Below, in pieces: positions 61,004 through 64,000 of a stretch of 64,000 bases of DNA; position 1 is the stretch's first letter, and every line of letters starts with the position of its first letter. The position numbers were made by a program, and so were the translations under genes. Under the pieces are notes generated by a model. That model had not been told where the DNA came from, searched no databases, and worked only from the letters and a program-made list of their open reading frames with translations. Source of the DNA: Paenibacillus donghaensis (GTDB lineage Bacteria; Bacillota; Bacilli; Paenibacillales; Paenibacillaceae); contig NZ_CP021780.1 in assembly GCF_002192415.1 (NCBI RefSeq), positions 930,001-994,000 of the forward strand, read 5' to 3'.

Positions 61004-61771
61004 ATGAACAAAATGAGCAAAGGCCAGAGGTTATGGTGTCTTATTGTAACGATTGTATTGCTGCTGAGTGTAGCAGGTATATATCCTCAGTCCGGCCGCA
61101 AGGCGGCGGAGGCAACAGGAGTGGCGTCAACACATCAGCAGGTGATCTTGGCCTCAGGCAGCTCGATGGCCGAGAAGTATGCAACCTATGCCGGCCATGT
61201 GGTTGGTCCCGAGGTGTTCTCACAGCTGAAGCCATCCAGCACATTACCACCGCAGCAGCAGAGCAGCCGGAAGGCTGTGCGCAGAAGCAAGCCAGCTCTG
61301 CCTGTACAGCCGGATGCTATGCCTGTATCGGCACCTGCGCCGCACCAGATCATCACCTCACTAAAGGTTACGGCTACCGGTTATACCGCGGGTTATGAAT
61401 CTACAGGCAAAACGGCAAAACATCCCCAATACGGGATCACGTATTCCGGTGTCAAGGTGCGTAGAGACAAAAATACAGTCTCGACGATTGCCGCAGACCC
61501 CAAGGTGCTGCCGCTGGGCAGTGTGCTGTATATTCCGGGCTATGGCTACGCAATAGTGGCTGATACCGGATCAGCGATCAAGGGGCGAAAGATTGATCTT
61601 TATTTTGCCACCACCAAACAGGTGTATAAGGAATGGGGCAAAAAAACAGTGACCGTACAGCTTATCAAACGGGGCAACGGAAAATGTACGGAAGCGATGC
61701 TTAGAAACTTCAGCCGGGCGATCGAAACGCACAGATCGGTGCCGCAATCGCTGCTGGAGGAAGCCATTTGA
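61004..61771 (+). CDS. Secreted 3D-domain protein (YuiC/YocH-like)
   Basis: A 255-residue protein with an N-terminal membrane anchor or signal (about 12-30), a Pro/Gln-rich linker, and a C-terminal 3D domain (about 115-215) with [43 protein letters not shown] and [17 protein letters not shown]; the three Asp residues belong to a lytic transglycosylase-like fold. Likely a cell-wall hydrolase or germination-related protein. GGAGG precedes ATG 61004; AAACCT at 60980-60985 could pair with AGGTTT over that site. Confidence 0.87.
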   Translation: MNKMSKGQRLWCLIVTIVLLLSVAGIYPQSGRKAAEATGVASTHQQVILASGSSMAEKYATYAGHVVGPEVFSQLKPSSTLPPQQQSSRKAVRRSKPALPVQPDAMPVSAPAPHQIITSLKVTATGYTAGYESTGKTAKHPQYGITYSGVKVRRDKNTVSTIAADPKVLPLGSVLYIPGYGYAIVADTGSAIKGRKIDLYFATTKQVYKEWGKKTVTVQLIKRGNGKCTEAMLRNFSRAIETHRSVPQSLLEEAI

Positions 61772-61908
61772 ACATTATTTCACTTGAAAGTGCATAATAG
61801 GGCCTTCACTTTCCCATAATACGGACTGGGGCATAGACGTGCCCTTTCTGAGAAATTCTCAGCGCAGTATCTTATGATGCTGCACCGGGAAACAGGGAGG
61901 TGAATGAA

Positions 61909-62055
61909 GTGGCCAATACCAAAAAACCAAAGGTACAGGAAAATTACAAAACACCGAATGAAAAATTCAATGCCGAGTTTGCTGCTGAAAATGACGGCAC
62001 AACTAAGCAACTTGGAAATACGACGCCAAAACCGGCTCAGAAACCACAGCAGTAG
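61909..62055 (+). CDS. Small SASP-like protein
   Basis: A 48-residue hydrophilic protein (KKPKVQENYKTPNEKFNAEF then AAENDGTTKQLGNTTPKP). The FNAEFAAEND segment is like the FGTEFASET repeats of gamma-type small acid-soluble spore proteins, and the high Asn, Gln, Lys and Thr content fits. A GTG start with GGGAGG eight bases before. The ATG 61904 in another frame gives no recognisable protein. Function by similarity only, with moderate trust. Confidence 0.6.
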   Translation: MANTKKPKVQENYKTPNEKFNAEFAAENDGTTKQLGNTTPKPAQKPQQ

Positions 62056-62095
62056 GATTGTGAGCATTACTGCAGTAGGATAGCTGCAGAAGCAT

Positions 62096-62138
62096 AAACC
62101 GTTCTTTATTAGCCAATAGGCTATAAGGAGCGGTTTTT
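62096..62138 (+). terminator. Terminator after the small gene
   Basis: AAACCGTTC with TTAGCC pairs with GGCTA and AGCGGTTT, followed by TTG. Confidence 0.65.
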
Positions 62139-62224
62139 GCTGATAAATGAGAAAGTGAATGATTATGTGAACGTTTACCAGTAGGACTATATAACCAAAA
62201 GAAGGAATTTGGACAATAAGTGTT

Positions 62225-62252
62225 TATATTTCCCTGTACCTAGTGCCGATAT
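62225..62252 (+). promoter_or_regulatory. Candidate SigD-type promoter of the chemoreceptor gene
   Basis: GCCGATAT at 62245-62252 matches the SigD -10 (GCCGATAA) at all but the last base. TATA at 62225-62228 stands at the TAAA -35 position. Chemoreceptor genes are usual SigD targets. Confidence 0.55.
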
Positions 62253-62300
62253 ATAAGGAGAAATGTCGAATGAGATAATATAGAAACGAGGTTGCTTGGA

Positions 62301-64000
62301 ATGAAGAAGAAATTCAGATTTACGGTTAGGAAGAAGCTTTACTTGTCGTTTTTTATAGTGCTGCTGATACCGGCTCTGATCATTGGGTGGACAGCGTCCG
62401 AAACCTCCCGCGATAAGATGCAGGAGCAGATGCTGGGCAGCGCAGAGCAGAGCGTAGAGACAGTCAATTTGATTATCAGCAACGCCATTCAGGCCAAAAT
62501 GCATGATGCAGATTATTTAACAAGTATCATCAATGCTTCGATGATCGATGGTCCGCGCAGTCCGCGTATTGTGCCATCACTGGAGCAGTATCTAGGCATG
62601 CATGCTGACGCCAACGACATTTATATAGGTACTAAGGAGGGGCTGATGATCCGCGGCAAAGCCAAGGATGATTCCAGCTACGATCCGCGCGAGCGGGACT
62701 GGTATAAGCTGGCGATGAAGACTCCGGGCAAAATCGCAATGACACCGATCATAATTAATACATCGGGCAAACCAGCGCTTGTGATGTCGAAGACCTTGCC
62801 TGACGGCTCCGGGGTTCTGGGTATTTCACTTAATCTGGACGTGTTAAGCGCACAATCCAGTATACATATTGGAGACAAGGGTTATGTAGTCGTATTGGAT
62901 GGAGCGAAGAAGGTGATCGTACATCCAGACCTAAAACCGGCGGACGAAGCCGGAAAGAGCTATGCTGACCCAATGTTTGCGGAACCAAGCGGCATCTTCG
63001 ATTACGATTTGGGGGACAATGGCAAAAAAATGGTCTTCCAGACTAATGAGGCTACTGGCTGGAAAATCGGAGGTTCGCTGTATGAGGAGGAGCTGAATGA
63101 AGGGGCCGACGCGATCCAGAGGATTGTAACGATTACGATTGTGGTCATTCTGCTCGTCCTGATTGCGGCTTGCTCCTTCTTGGTCAATTCCATCACCCGG
63201 CCGCTTCTGAGGCTGCAGGAATCGGCAGCGGTAATCAGCAAGGGTGACCTGACTGCGTTGATTGACACCCGCAAACAGGATGAAATCGGCAATGTGGCGC
63301 GCAGCTTCCAGAGCATGGTGGACAACCTGCGGGCAATGATTATGGGAGTTCAGGAGACAACCGAGCTGGTCTCGTCCTCGGCCGAGGAGTTGGCTGCCAG
63401 CGCAGAGCAGTCCAGCCATGCCATTGAACATGTCAGCGGCTCGGTGCAGGAGATGGCTGCGGGCAGCGAGCAGCAGGTGGGAAGCGTACAGCAAGGTGCA
63501 CAGAGCCTGACTAATATCTCTGCAGAGATTCAGAATCTGTCGGGCCAAATGCAGGAGATGTCTTCGGGCATGCAGCAGACGTCGGCTTCGGCACATGAAG
63601 GCAACCAAGCGGCGATGGAGGCCGCCCAGCAAATCTACAGTGTGCAGGAGACGGTTGGACGGCTGGATGGAATCGTGAATAAGCTGGGAGAACGTTCGCT
63701 TGAAATAGACAACATCGTTGAGGTAATCACCAATATCTCCCAGCAGACCAACCTGCTGGCACTGAATGCTTCTATTGAAGCCGCACGTGCGGGTGAGCAA
63801 GGCAGAGGGTTTGCTGTAGTGGCTTCAGAGGTGCGCAAGCTGGCCTTCAACTCTGAGCAATCCGCGTTCCAGATTAGCGAGCTGGTTCAAGCCGTCCGCA
63901 TGCATGTGGAAGAAGTAGCTGCCGAAATGGTAGTTACGAAGACGAAGGTCGAGAGCGGAATTGAAGCTGTGAACATCTCAGGCCGTTCCTTCTCGGAGAT
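62301..64000 (+). CDS. Methyl-accepting chemotaxis protein (partial, runs off end)
   Basis: At least 566 residues, cut by the window end. Order: membrane segment (about 13-33), extracellular dCache sensor (about 40-275; contains [16 protein letters not shown] and [15 protein letters not shown]), second membrane segment (about 283-302), HAMP ([18 protein letters not shown]), and the signalling domain with [20 protein letters not shown] at its hairpin tip. Ligand unknown; the family often binds amino acids. ATG 62301 has a weak ribosome site (GAGG). A SigD-like promoter lies upstream. Confidence 0.93.
   Translation, partial: MKKKFRFTVRKKLYLSFFIVLLIPALIIGWTASETSRDKMQEQMLGSAEQSVETVNLIISNAIQAKMHDADYLTSIINASMIDGPRSPRIVPSLEQYLGMHADANDIYIGTKEGLMIRGKAKDDSSYDPRERDWYKLAMKTPGKIAMTPIIINTSGKPALVMSKTLPDGSGVLGISLNLDVLSAQSSIHIGDKGYVVVLDGAKKVIVHPDLKPADEAGKSYADPMFAEPSGIFDYDLGDNGKKMVFQTNEATGWKIGGSLYEEELNEGADAIQRIVTITIVVILLVLIAACSFLVNSITRPLLRLQESAAVISKGDLTALIDTRKQDEIGNVARSFQSMVDNLRAMIMGVQETTELVSSSAEELAASAEQSSHAIEHVSGSVQEMAAGSEQQVGSVQQGAQSLTNISAEIQNLSGQMQEMSSGMQQTSASAHEGNQAAMEAAQQIYSVQETVGRLDGIVNKLGERSLEIDNIVEVITNISQQTNLLALNASIEAARAGEQGRGFAVVASEVRKLAFNSEQSAFQISELVQAVRMHVEEVAAEMVVTKTKVESGIEAVNISGRSFSE

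Overview
The window looks like a chromosome segment of a Paenibacillus-type, low-to-mid GC, spore-forming Gram-positive bacterium. Pointers are AGGAGG-type ribosome sites with GTG/TTG starts, three SLH domains on a huge surface enzyme, lplB/ytcP-type sugar transporters with a YesMN-type two-component pair, S-box, T-box and B12 leaders, MqnC (futalosine menaquinone route), and a MetA carrying Glu111. The assignment is inference from gene content.

Layout: (1) 0-3 kb: an IS256-family element with a frameshifted transposase, small dispersed repeats, a MITE-like element, an ArsC/Spx-like gene and a 34-bp tandem array. (2) 3-15 kb: a phosphate/glycerophosphodiester module: an SLH-anchored glycerophosphodiester phosphodiesterase, GlpP, a HAD phosphatase, a UgpBAE-like ABC transporter and a frameshifted TIM-barrel gene. 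Four of its promoters carry TTAACA-like hexamers every 11 bp with a -10 exactly 20 bp further on (PhoP-box architecture). Two leaders carry the same GlpP-type antiterminator/terminator switch. (3) 15-18.5 kb: a 5'-3' exonuclease, then a GH5 glucanase plus a truncated CBM22 gene bracketed by two copies of a ~185-bp repeat. (4) 18.9-26 kb: LplBC-like permeases, their lipoprotein, and a convergent response regulator/histidine kinase. (5) 26.2-30.4 kb: a distinctly AT-rich cassette of ABC exporter plus two-component system (LanFEG/LanRK-like), probably acquired. (6) 30.4-47.5 kb: cobalt uptake and anaerobic cobalamin ring synthesis: B12 riboswitch, cbiMNQ, cbiO, a cbiH-cbiX fusion with a giant His-rich tail, cbiJ, cbiC, cbiD, cbiET, an IS66-family insertion, cbiL, cbiF, cbiG, cbiA. 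(7) 47.5-53 kb: minisatellites, fructokinase, an HRDC protein, a 13-copy 54-bp array with an 18-C tract, and corA. (8) 53.4-64 kb: SAM riboswitch-metA-metI, mqnC, an SPFH protein plus a ribbon-helix-helix protein, T-box-MITE-thrS, a 3D-domain protein, a small SASP-like gene and a chemotaxis receptor running off the end.

The observations I rate highest are the combined PhoP/GlpP control of the glycerophosphodiester module, the CbiH-CbiX-polyHis fusion, and MITEs with the same termini as the IS66-family element in this window, one of them lying between the thrS T-box and the thrS ribosome site. No tRNA, rRNA or CRISPR array was seen.
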